64,000 bases of DNA, taken from assembly GCF_020400585.1 (NCBI RefSeq), contig NZ_JAINVF010000002.1, positions 124,001 to 188,000 on the forward strand, given 5' to 3'. The translations under genes and the position numbers were made by a program. The notes beneath the pieces were generated by a model. That model was given only the letters and a program-made list of their open reading frames with translations, was not told the origin of the DNA and did no database searches. Shown here one piece after another: positions 30,952 through 39,243 of this stretch (positions within the stretch are counted from its first letter, which is position 1; every line of letters starts with the position of its first letter). The stretch comes from Streptomyces sp. NK08204. GTDB taxonomy: Bacteria > Actinomycetota > Actinomycetes > Streptomycetales > Streptomycetaceae.

Positions 30952-33900
30952 ATGGAAACCGCTGGCCCCGGCGGGCGGTACCGCCTGGGGAGACTCGGCA
31001 CCTCGCTCCTGCTGCTGATCCCCCTGCTCGGGGTGACAGCGGCGGCCGGGCCGGGCAGCGCCGAGCCCGCGGCGGCTGCCGACGCCGCGGAAACCCGGGT
31101 CGCGTACGCGGGCACCGGCCACCGCAGCCTCGGTGAGGTCGCCTCCACCACCTCCAGCACCCCGCTGTTCGGTGACGGCCCGGTCCACTACGACACGCAG
31201 CCGTCCGCCCTCGGCGACCAGATGGTCTTCGCCAGCCGCCGCGACGAGAAGGACCCGCAGGTCTATCTGCGGGCCGCCGACGGTTCGGTACGACGGCTCA
31301 CCAGCGGCATGGACGCGGCGCACCCTCAACTGACCCCCGACGGCCAGTCGGTGGTGTTCGACGCGGCCGAGTCCGCAGGACTGGGCGGCGGGACCCAGCG
31401 CGACCTGTGGCTGGTGCGCACCGACGGCACCGGCCTGACCCGGCTGACCGACACGTCCGCGAACGAGGAGGACCCGACGGTCTCCCCCGACGGGCAGCGC
31501 ATCGCGTACGCCGACGACAGCGACCCGCTGGTCGGCCCGCAGATCTACGTACGGGCCCTGAGCGGTGGCACCGCCACCCGGATCACCGATCCCGCCAACG
31601 GCACGGCCTCCGAGCCGGCCTGGAACCCGGTCGACGACGACGTCAACCGCGACTGGATCGCGTACACCGCCACCACGACCGTCGACGGGCAGCCCGTGAC
31701 CCGGCTGCGGATCACGAACGGGACCGCCGACGAGCCGCTGTTCGGGGGCGCGCAGGCAACCTGGCGGGCCCACGGGGCAGCGTGGCTGCCCGACGGGGAC
31801 GGTGTGCTGTTCCTCAGCCCCGAGATCACCTGTCAGTGCGAGGGCGACTGGGACCATGTGTTCCGCTCGACCGCCCACTCCGACCAGATCCCCTCGCTGG
31901 TGCTCAACGAGGACCGGAACGTCCTGTCGCCCACCTGGCTCGGCTCCATGGACCGCGGCAGGGCGGTGGTGGAGCGCACCTCGGCGGCCAACCCGCACGT
32001 GGTGACACTCCAGGACGCCCGGGCGGACGGCTCCGACCCACGCGACCTGGGTCTGACGATCCTCAACGAGGATCCCGCGGCCGACACCAACACCGACCCC
32101 GCCAAGGACCCGCTGTTCCAGCCCGCGGCCGGCCACGACCCGTGGACCGAGCGGCAGAACTACACGCCCGACGGCCGCCGGATCGTCCTCACCCGCTTCG
32201 AGGACGGCGCCGACGGCCGGATCGAGCGGATCTGGATGGCCGACGCCGACGGCTCCAACGCGGCGCCGCTGCCGCTCGCGGGACGCGGCGCGAACGACTG
32301 GGACACCGACCCGACGTTCTCCCCGGACGGCAAGTACCTCGCCTTCACCCGGACTTCGCCGGGCGGCGTCGGCGATGCCGCCGGAGCCAGCCGCATCCTC
32401 ATCGCGGATGTCGCCACCGGCGCGATCACCGGCGAGATCGTGCCGCCGGCCGGGCAGCTCCAGGGCCAGGACGCCCAGCCCACCTGGTCGTCCGACGGCA
32501 CCACCCTGGCCTTCACCCGCAACATGGAGATCAACGGGGGCGGCGGCAACAAGCACGTGTGGACCGTGCCCGTGAACGACCTGACCCGGCAGCGCGACCT
32601 GAGCGCCGCCAACTGCCCGGGCGACTGCGCGGTCATCGACGACAGCCCGGCGTTCTCACCGGACGGGCGCAGCATCGCCTTCAACCGCAAGAACGGCGCC
32701 GGCCGGATCGACGAGGAGAACGGCATCCTCCTGACGTCCGTGTCCGGCGGCGACTGCCAGGTGCTGCTGCCCACCGCCGCCCGCGGCCAGTCCGGCGCCT
32801 GCGGCCGGGAGCTGCCGGACACCACGACCACCGGACCGCACCAGCCGCGCGACGCCGCCTGGACCGCCGACGGCAAGAGCCTGGTATTCAGCTCCCGTGC
32901 CGAAGCCGCGGTCAACAGCCCCGAGAAGCTGAGCCTCCTGGACGTCGACTCCGGCGACATCACCCCGCTCACCACCGAACTCGCGGGCCGCCAGAAGGAA
33001 CCCACCGTCCAGCAGTCCGTGGACCTCGCCGTCCGTGCGCCCGGCACCACGCCGGAGGTCACCGTCGGCGACTCCACCACGGTCCGCGTCGACGTGGTCA
33101 ACAACGGCCCCGCCGCCTCGCCCGGCACCCGCCTGACCGTCGCGCCGCCGACCGGCGTGCAGGTCACCGGGATCAGCCGGCCCGGCGGCACCTGCGACGC
33201 CTCCTCGCTCCAGTGTGACCTGGGCGTGGTGGAACCCGGCACCACCGTGCCGGTGGACGTCACGCTCACCGGAGTCACCCCCGGCGACGCCCCGGTCGAC
33301 TGGTCGGTCACCGGCACGGTCCTGGACCCGCAGCCCAGCGACAACACGGGCCGGACCGTGGTGCCGGTGCGCGAGGCGACACCGCCCCCCTCGACGCCGC
33401 CCCCGAGCTCCACGCCCACCCCGACCCCCACCACGCCGCCCTCGAGCTCCACGCCCACCCCGACCCCCACCACGCCGCCCACGGTGCCCCCGGAGCCCGA
33501 GGAGCCGAAGGCCGGGCCCGGGGTGCGGGTCACGGCCCAGCCGAACCCCGGCTATGTCGGCGGGCGCGTCGTGGTGACGTACACCGTTCGCAACGGCCGC
33601 AACGCGCTGGCCACCGGACTGCGGCTGAAGATCGGCCTGCCCTCGGGGCTGCCCAACAGCGGGCCGCCCGAGGGCTGCGACCAGAACTGGGTGTGCGCGC
33701 TGCCCGACCTCACGCCGGGCGCGAGCACCGTCGTACGGGTCGTGCTCAGCCCGAAGAAGGCGATGACCGGCCAGGTCACCGGCGTGCTCACCACCACCGG
33801 CACGGACGCGAACAAGAACGACAACACGGCCAAGGAGCGGCTGCGCATCCTCCAGCCGCGCATCGTCGCGGTGCCGGACATCGGCAAGCCCGGCTTCGTC

Positions 33901-34155
33901 ACCTCCGTGCGCGGCAAGGACTTCCCGCCAGGGGTGCCGGTGAAGTTCAAGTGGAACCCGGGGATCACCGCGGCGGCAGCGCCCACGATCCCGAAGACCG
34001 ACGGCACGTTCATCGGCCAGCTGCTCATCCTCGCCAAGGACCAGACCGGGCCGCGCACCATCATCGCCAGCGGTTCCGGATTCTCCCCGGTGAAGACCGA
34101 CTTCCTGGTCGTCAACGGCAGTGTGCAGCCGCCGGACGAGGTGACCCGCCGGTGA
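30952..34155 (+). CDS. Large exported beta-propeller (PD40/TolB-like) protein with DUF11/CARDB and IPT-like domains
   Basis: 1067 residues. A signal peptide (GRLGTSLLLLIPLLGVTAAAG, about 13-45) is followed by a WD40-like propeller (about 65-680) made of PD40 repeats such as DPTVSPDGQRIAYADD and DPTFSPDGKYLAFTR. A CARDB/DUF11 domain (about 690-805), a Thr/Pro linker (about 812-852), a second CARDB-like domain (about 855-965) and an IPT-like C-terminus (to 1067) follow. ATG 30952 has AAGGGG seven bases upstream. The product should be secreted or wall-associated and bind proteins or polymers; no catalytic motif is visible. Its stop overlaps the start of the CIS tail-terminator gene by 4 bases (GTGA), tying it to the CIS transcript. 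Confidence 0.85.
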   Translation: METAGPGGRYRLGRLGTSLLLLIPLLGVTAAAGPGSAEPAAAADAAETRVAYAGTGHRSLGEVASTTSSTPLFGDGPVHYDTQPSALGDQMVFASRRDEKDPQVYLRAADGSVRRLTSGMDAAHPQLTPDGQSVVFDAAESAGLGGGTQRDLWLVRTDGTGLTRLTDTSANEEDPTVSPDGQRIAYADDSDPLVGPQIYVRALSGGTATRITDPANGTASEPAWNPVDDDVNRDWIAYTATTTVDGQPVTRLRITNGTADEPLFGGAQATWRAHGAAWLPDGDGVLFLSPEITCQCEGDWDHVFRSTAHSDQIPSLVLNEDRNVLSPTWLGSMDRGRAVVERTSAANPHVVTLQDARADGSDPRDLGLTILNEDPAADTNTDPAKDPLFQPAAGHDPWTERQNYTPDGRRIVLTRFEDGADGRIERIWMADADGSNAAPLPLAGRGANDWDTDPTFSPDGKYLAFTRTSPGGVGDAAGASRILIADVATGAITGEIVPPAGQLQGQDAQPTWSSDGTTLAFTRNMEINGGGGNKHVWTVPVNDLTRQRDLSAANCPGDCAVIDDSPAFSPDGRSIAFNRKNGAGRIDEENGILLTSVSGGDCQVLLPTAARGQSGACGRELPDTTTTGPHQPRDAAWTADGKSLVFSSRAEAAVNSPEKLSLLDVDSGDITPLTTELAGRQKEPTVQQSVDLAVRAPGTTPEVTVGDSTTVRVDVVNNGPAASPGTRLTVAPPTGVQVTGISRPGGTCDASSLQCDLGVVEPGTTVPVDVTLTGVTPGDAPVDWSVTGTVLDPQPSDNTGRTVVPVREATPPPSTPPPSSTPTPTPTTPPSSSTPTPTPTTPPTVPPEPEEPKAGPGVRVTAQPNPGYVGGRVVVTYTVRNGRNALATGLRLKIGLPSGLPNSGPPEGCDQNWVCALPDLTPGASTVVRVVLSPKKAMTGQVTGVLTTTGTDANKNDNTAKERLRILQPRIVAVPDIGKPGFVTSVRGKDFPPGVPVKFKWNPGITAAAAPTIPKTDGTFIGQLLILAKDQTGPRTIIASGSGFSPVKTDFLVVNGSVQPPDEVTRR
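33405..33480 (+). repeat. 39-bp tandem repeat encoding a Thr/Pro linker
   Basis: A 39-base unit beginning GAGCTCCACGCCCACC occurs at 33405-33443 and again at 33444-33480 (last copy two bases short). It encodes SSTPTPTPTTPP, forming the flexible spacer between the propeller/CARDB part and the C-terminal domains. Such repeats can change length by recombination. Confidence 0.75.
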
Positions 34156-34859
34156 TCCACGAGGTCGACGAGGGCCTGCGGCGGCTGCTCGCCGAGAGCG
34201 GTCTGGAGGCATCGGGCATCGAGGTGGTCTTCGACGCCCCCACCCGGGACTGGGCGGCCCGCCGCAGCGCCCCGACGGTCTGCGTCTTCCTGTACGACAT
34301 CCGCGAGGACGCCGTACGACGCGGTACCGGTGCCGGGGAGGTGTACGACGAGGATGGACACCTCGTCGCCCGGCGCTCCCCGCCGCGCTGGTTCCAGCTG
34401 GCCTATCTGGTCACGGCGTGGGCGAGTCGCCCGCAGGACGAGCACCGGCTGCTGTCCCAGGTGCTCGGCGCGCTGGTCGCCCACGACACGCTGCCCGCCG
34501 GGCTGCTCACCGGCTCGCTCGCCGAACTCGGCCTGACTGTGGGCCTGGAGACCGCCGGGACGGGCATGGACGCGCCGACCGCCGCGGACGTCTGGTCGGC
34601 GCTCGGCGGAGAGATGAAGGCGTCGCTCGGGGTACGGGTGCGGGCACCGCTCGCCGGTGTGACCAGGGCCGCCGCGCCGCCCGTCACCGAAGGTCTCGTC
34701 GTGCGCTCCGCCGCCGCCCGCGAGGGTGAGGAGACGAGCCCGGGCCGCCGGCTGCGCTACACGGAGGCCACTGACCCCGGCCGCGATGGGTTCACCGGGC
34801 CCCGTGAACGGCCGCCGGCCCCGGCGCGCAGGCGGCGCAGGGGGGATCGGCAGGCGTGA
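34152..34859 (+). CDS. cis16: CIS tail-terminator / cap protein (DUF4255, Afp16/Pvc16-like)
   Basis: 235 residues. The first 180 or so form the DUF4255 domain: IHEVDEGLRRLLAESGLEAS, FDAPTRDWAARRSAPTVCVF (the signature), LYDIRED, RRSPPRWFQLAYLVTAW and a DEHRLLSQVLGAL helix. In Afp/Pvc particles the corresponding protein caps the distal end of the sheath and tube. A basic Pro/Arg-rich tail follows. Start GTG 34152 overlaps the propeller gene stop; the ATPase gene overlaps its own stop at 34856. It is the first clear structural CIS gene in the cluster. Confidence 0.88.
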   Translation: MIHEVDEGLRRLLAESGLEASGIEVVFDAPTRDWAARRSAPTVCVFLYDIREDAVRRGTGAGEVYDEDGHLVARRSPPRWFQLAYLVTAWASRPQDEHRLLSQVLGALVAHDTLPAGLLTGSLAELGLTVGLETAGTGMDAPTAADVWSALGGEMKASLGVRVRAPLAGVTRAAAPPVTEGLVVRSAAAREGEETSPGRRLRYTEATDPGRDGFTGPRERPPAPARRRRRGDRQA

Positions 34860-36952
34860 CGTACACCGTGGAACCCGAGGTCGGGGGCGGTGTCGGCGCG
34901 GGAGGGGACACCGGTGTGGATCACCTGTGGGAGCGGCTCGGTGCCGTCGAGGCGCGGGTACGGGAGGCCGTGGCGGTACGACGGTCCGTGGACCCCGATC
35001 CCGACGATCCCTACCGGGGCCAGTACCTCACCCCGGAAGCGGCGGCGCGGATCCTGGACGAGCCGGGTGGGCTAGTGCCCGCCCAGGGACTCTGGCAGCC
35101 GCCGGCGGGGTCTGTGCTCGACGGACTCGTCCGGCGGTTCGGGCTGTCCTCGCTCGACCTGGACCTGCTGCTGGTCGCGATGGCACCCGACCTGGACGCG
35201 CGGTTCGAGCGACTCTACGGCTACCTCAACGACGACCTGACACGCCGTCGGCCCACGGTCGGGCTCGCGCTGGAGCTGTGCGGACTCGGCGGCGCCTCGC
35301 CCGCCCGGTTCCGCCTCGCCCCCGGGGCGCCGCTGATCGCACACGGTCTGCTGGAGGTCACCGAACCGGAGCGGCCGCCGCTGTCCCGTGTCCTGGCCGT
35401 CCCTGACCGGGTCACCGCGCACCTCCTGGGCGGCACACGGCCCGATGCCCGGCTCACCGGTGTGCTCGGCGAGGCCCGGGAGGACCCGACCGCCGAGGCC
35501 GCGGACGTCCACCGCGCGGCGGCCGCGGCCGGCACCGGCGTCGGTCTCGTCCATCTGCGCAGCCGGGGCGGCGACGCCGAGGGGCTGGCCACCGCCGCCC
35601 TGCACGCGGCCGGACTCGGCCCGCTCGTCCTGGACGCGGTGGCGCTCGCCCGGCGCTCGGCCGACGTGCCGGCACTGGCCCGGGTGATCGCCCTCGAAGC
35701 CCGGCTGACCGGCGCCGGTGTGGTCCTCGGCCCGCTGACCGCGTTGCCCGGAGAACCCGCCGAACGAGCCCGAACCCTCTCGTCGTTGTGCGCCGAACTA
35801 CGCGGCATCCCCCTGTTCACCCACGGCACGACCGGCTGGGATCCGGCATGGGCGGCCGACACCCCCGTCGTGCTGAACGTCGAGGCACCCTCCCCGGAAC
35901 GACAGGCCGCACGCTGGCGCCACGCGCTGGACCGGGCCGCCGGTGACGCCGTGACCGGTGACGTCGAGGCGCTCGCCCGGGCCGTCGCCGCGCATCGCCT
36001 GGACTCCGGGCAGTTGCGCCGGGCCGCCGACGCGGCGGTGCGGACAGCCACCATCGAGGGACGGCAGGTGGGTCCCGACGATCTGCGTACCGCCGTACGG
36101 GCGCAGAACGGCGCCGGGCTGGACCGGCTCGCCCGGCGCGTTGAGCCGGGGGTCGGCTGGGACGATCTGGTGCTGCCGCCGACCACCCACCGCCGGCTGC
36201 GTGAACTCGCGCTGCGCGCCCGCCACCGCGAGCAGGTGCTCGGGCAGTGGGGGATGCGGCCCGGCGGCGGCCGGGGCCGCGGTGTCATCGCGCTGTTCGC
36301 CGGCGAGTCGGGCACCGGCAAGACCATGTCCGCCGAGGTCGTCGCCGCAGACCTGGGCATGGACCTGTACGTGGTGGATCTGTCCACGGTCGTCGACAAG
36401 TACATCGGGGAGACCGAGAAGAACCTGGAGCGGATCTTCACCGAGGCGTCGGCGGTCAACGCGGTGCTGCTCTTCGACGAGGCCGACGCGATATTCGGCA
36501 AGCGCTCGGAGGTGAAGGACGCCCACGACCGGCACGCCAACATCGAGTCGGCGTATCTGCTCCAGCGCATGGAGTCGTTCGACGGGATCGCGGTGCTGAC
36601 CACCAACCTGCGGGCCAACCTGGACGAGGCGTTCACCCGCCGCCTCGACGTGGTCGCGGACTTCCCGGTGCCGGACGCCGGCCAGCGCCTTGCCCTGTGG
36701 GACCGGTGCCTGGGCGACCGACTGCCCCGGGGCGACGACCTGGACCTCGCCTTCTGCGCCGACCGCTTCGAACTGGCCGGCGGCTCGATCCGCGCCTGCG
36801 CGGTCACCGCCGCCTACCTCGCGGCCGAGTCCGGTGAGCCGCTCACCATGCGGCAGACGGTGACCGCGATCGCCCAGGAGTACCGCAAGCTCGGACGGCT
36901 GGTCCTGGAGAGCGAGTTCGGGCCGTACCTGGCGCAGGCCGCCGGCGTGTGA
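34856..36952 (+). CDS. cis15: CIS-associated AAA+ ATPase (Afp15/Pvc15-like)
   Basis: 698 residues. An N-terminal domain (about 15-420) has the winged/alpha pattern of the family, including VLDGLVRRFGLSSLDLDLLL; it is followed by the AAA+ module. Walker A GESGTGKT is at 483-490, Walker B LLFDEADA around Asp541/Glu542, then DAHDRHANIESAYLLQRMES and sensor-1 LTTNLRANLDEAFTRRLD with arginine-finger residues. These ATPases are universal in eCIS loci and are proposed to aid assembly or cargo loading. It overlaps the DUF4255 stop by 4 bases. It is adjacent to the divergent DUF4157 effector gene. Confidence 0.92.
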   Translation: MTYTVEPEVGGGVGAGGDTGVDHLWERLGAVEARVREAVAVRRSVDPDPDDPYRGQYLTPEAAARILDEPGGLVPAQGLWQPPAGSVLDGLVRRFGLSSLDLDLLLVAMAPDLDARFERLYGYLNDDLTRRRPTVGLALELCGLGGASPARFRLAPGAPLIAHGLLEVTEPERPPLSRVLAVPDRVTAHLLGGTRPDARLTGVLGEAREDPTAEAADVHRAAAAAGTGVGLVHLRSRGGDAEGLATAALHAAGLGPLVLDAVALARRSADVPALARVIALEARLTGAGVVLGPLTALPGEPAERARTLSSLCAELRGIPLFTHGTTGWDPAWAADTPVVLNVEAPSPERQAARWRHALDRAAGDAVTGDVEALARAVAAHRLDSGQLRRAADAAVRTATIEGRQVGPDDLRTAVRAQNGAGLDRLARRVEPGVGWDDLVLPPTTHRRLRELALRARHREQVLGQWGMRPGGGRGRGVIALFAGESGTGKTMSAEVVAADLGMDLYVVDLSTVVDKYIGETEKNLERIFTEASAVNAVLLFDEADAIFGKRSEVKDAHDRHANIESAYLLQRMESFDGIAVLTTNLRANLDEAFTRRLDVVADFPVPDAGQRLALWDRCLGDRLPRGDDLDLAFCADRFELAGGSIRACAVTAAYLAAESGEPLTMRQTVTAIAQEYRKLGRLVLESEFGPYLAQAAGV

Positions 36953-36968
36953 GGCGACCGGCCCGAGG

Positions 36969-38999
36969 TCAGGGCTTGGACCTTCTCGTGGCCTTGCTGA
37001 GATCCACGCTGTTGGGCAGCATCGCCTGCGGACGCAGGAGGTCCTTGAGGAGGAACTTCATCAGTTCCGCGCCGGACATGCTCTTCAGCCGGTTCGCCAA
37101 GGCGGGATTGGCGTCCTCCATCCGCATGATCTCCAGCACCGCGCGGTCCACCAGGCCGGGAATGATGTCCCTGCCCCTCAGGGTGTTGGAGCGGATCCGC
37201 TCCTTGTACTCCTTCTCCTTCCGGTGGCCGGCGCCGTAGGTCATCGTGCTGAACTCGTCCGCCGCGACCTCGCTCTTGACGACGGGGAGCAGGTTGGCCC
37301 GCTCCGGGTCCGTCTCCTGTGCCTTGGCCTGCATGATGAGTTCCATCATGTCGAGGTCCGTCTTGTTCATCCCGCGGTCGAAATTCCGCACGGGCTGGGA
37401 GAACTGCTTGGGCATCTTGTCCATGCGGGTGGGCAGTTCACTCTTGAAGGCCGTGGGTTCGGTGGGGTCGGCCTTGATCACCGGATACTCACGCTGGGCG
37501 AAGTCGCTGAGCATGAGCCAGCCCTGGGACTCCAGGGGCGAGTCCGCGAGCGGGATCTCGAACCGGACCTTTCCGAACCGGGTGTCGCGGAACTCGCTGC
37601 CCGGTGCCTCCAGGAAGAAGAAGACGAAGCCCTCGTTCGCCAGGACGTGTGCGTCGTAGCCCTCGGAGTTGTTGGCCGCGTCGGGGTTGTCCTTCAGCAG
37701 CTCCGTCTTCGACTTGATCTGGTTCGCCTGCGACAGCAGGTCAGCCCGGGCCTCGTCCTTGGTGTAGTGGCACAGCACGCTCTGCCGCAGCGCGGCTGTC
37801 AGGTTTCGCTCGACGCCGCTCACCCAGTCCTTGCGCCCGCGGGTATTGATCTCGTTGGCCATACTGGCCCGGTTCATCTCGGAGAGTTCGCGGAAATAGC
37901 TCGGCCCGTTCATGGCGAACGCCACGGCGCTGTCGGCCCAGGTCTCCTCGTTCCAGAGCAGGCCGCGCGCGGTCATCGCCTCGAAGGGGGCGCGTGCTTC
38001 GGCGGGGAAGTCGCTGTCCCTGCCGATCTGTTCGGTCACCAGGTTGTTCTCGGCCTTGAGAGCCGTGCGGGCCTCGGTCAGGAAGTGCCGGGCGGCGGTC
38101 CCGGACTCCTTGGTGAGGTTCTCCTCGGCGCTGCCGACCGCCAACAGCAGTGTCATCAGCACCTGCGCACAGTGCATCGGGTCACGCTTGGGATCCGCGT
38201 CGTACGCCTTGATGCCCTCGCGGATCTCCGCCAGCTCGGGTGACTCCTGCGCGGGCGTGCTCCCCCAGGACTTGAGGAAGGACTTCAGGGGGTTGCCGTC
38301 GGACCCGACCGCCGGCAGCTTGTCCGAGAGCGCCTCATGGCCCTTGCGCTGGATCACCGCCGCCCCGGAGGACACCGGCCCGGAGTGCTCCGCGGTGCAC
38401 GCTTCCGCCCGCTGCACGGGTGCGGGCCCCGCCATGATCCGGTGCGCGTTCGCCTCGGCCTCCCGTTCGAACCGGTCCGAGGGGTCGGACACGCGCAGGC
38501 CGTTGCCGTGGTCGGTGCCCGCGACCGGCCCCTGCCGCTGCTGGACGACGTGGGTGAGTTCATGCGCGAGGGTGTGCTTGTCGCCGCCGCCTTCGCCGAT
38601 GACGACATGGCTGCCGGAGGTGTAGGCACGCGCGCCGACGGAACGGGCCGAGCGGGCCGCCGAGGCGCCGGTGTGCAGCCGTACGTCGGAGAAGTCGGTG
38701 TCGAACCGGGACTCCATCTCCTGGCGCACCGGACCTGCAAGGGGTTTGCCGGCGGAGCGCAGGACGTCGTGCACCTCGGTGCCGGGCTGCTCCGGGGCTT
38801 TTGTGGTGCGCGCGCGGCGGGCGATCATGCCGGTCACCGCGGCGTTGCCCGCCGTTCCCTGGGCGGCCTGGAGCGCGGCGGCCGTGAGCGGGGGCGGTAC
38901 GGCGGCGCCGTTCCCGGACGCCTCCCGTCGGGCGCCGGCCTGGCCGCGCGCCGATTCCTGGTCCTCGCTCCGGCCGGTGCGCGGCTTGGAAGTCTGCAC
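36969..38999 (-). CDS. DUF4157 protein, putative CIS effector/cargo
   Basis: 676 residues. After a disordered N-terminus (1-70) comes the DUF4157 domain (about 86-160) with FDTDFSDVRLHTGASAARSA, ARAYTSGSHVVIG and the zincin-like HTLAHELTHVVQQRQG (HELTH at 146-150). Short APVQRAEA and AVIQRKGH stretches follow near 195 and 215, then a roughly 450-residue C-terminal region of unknown fold, largely helical with one WLMLSDFAQREYPVIK stretch. DUF4157 is the domain most often linked to eCIS cargo. I chose GTG 38999, with GAGGAGG seven bases upstream, over ATG 39044. It is the only CIS gene on the opposite strand, facing the ATPase, divergent from the sheath. Confidence 0.85.
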   Translation of the reverse strand: MQTSKPRTGRSEDQESARGQAGARREASGNGAAVPPPLTAAALQAAQGTAGNAAVTGMIARRARTTKAPEQPGTEVHDVLRSAGKPLAGPVRQEMESRFDTDFSDVRLHTGASAARSARSVGARAYTSGSHVVIGEGGGDKHTLAHELTHVVQQRQGPVAGTDHGNGLRVSDPSDRFEREAEANAHRIMAGPAPVQRAEACTAEHSGPVSSGAAVIQRKGHEALSDKLPAVGSDGNPLKSFLKSWGSTPAQESPELAEIREGIKAYDADPKRDPMHCAQVLMTLLLAVGSAEENLTKESGTAARHFLTEARTALKAENNLVTEQIGRDSDFPAEARAPFEAMTARGLLWNEETWADSAVAFAMNGPSYFRELSEMNRASMANEINTRGRKDWVSGVERNLTAALRQSVLCHYTKDEARADLLSQANQIKSKTELLKDNPDAANNSEGYDAHVLANEGFVFFFLEAPGSEFRDTRFGKVRFEIPLADSPLESQGWLMLSDFAQREYPVIKADPTEPTAFKSELPTRMDKMPKQFSQPVRNFDRGMNKTDLDMMELIMQAKAQETDPERANLLPVVKSEVAADEFSTMTYGAGHRKEKEYKERIRSNTLRGRDIIPGLVDRAVLEIMRMEDANPALANRLKSMSGAELMKFLLKDLLRPQAMLPNSVDLSKATRRSKP

Positions 39000-39243
39000 C
39001 TGCTGCCTCCTCGTCGGCGCCCATGCTGCGGCTCTCCAGTTCATCGCGGGGGCGAGCGGGGCGTCCAGGCCCGAAGGGGCAGCACGAGGGCAACGGTGGG
39101 TGACGTCGGGACGGTCAACCTGGGGCGTCCGTAAAGGCAGATGTATTGCCCCCGGGCAGGTCCGCAGGTCCCTGCCGCTGTGCCGGTACGCCGCGCAGAC
39201 TCGGCCTGGACACAGGTGACCGTAAGGACGTTAAGGAGCGAGC
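39000..39243. promoter_or_regulatory. Divergent promoter region between the DUF4157 gene and the sheath operon
   Basis: A 244-base spacer that must carry at least the sheath-operon promoter and the DUF4157 promoter. The stretch 39130-39160 contains AT-richer words (GTAAAGG, ATGTATTG). The sheath ATG has AAGGAG about seven bases before it (GTTAAGGAGCGAGC). I cannot assign -35/-10 boxes or operator sites with confidence. Confidence 0.45.

Noticed and set aside
38999..39044. ATG 39044 as the start of the DUF4157 gene
   Set aside because: GTG 38999 has GAGGAGG seven bases upstream and begins the usual polar N-terminus.
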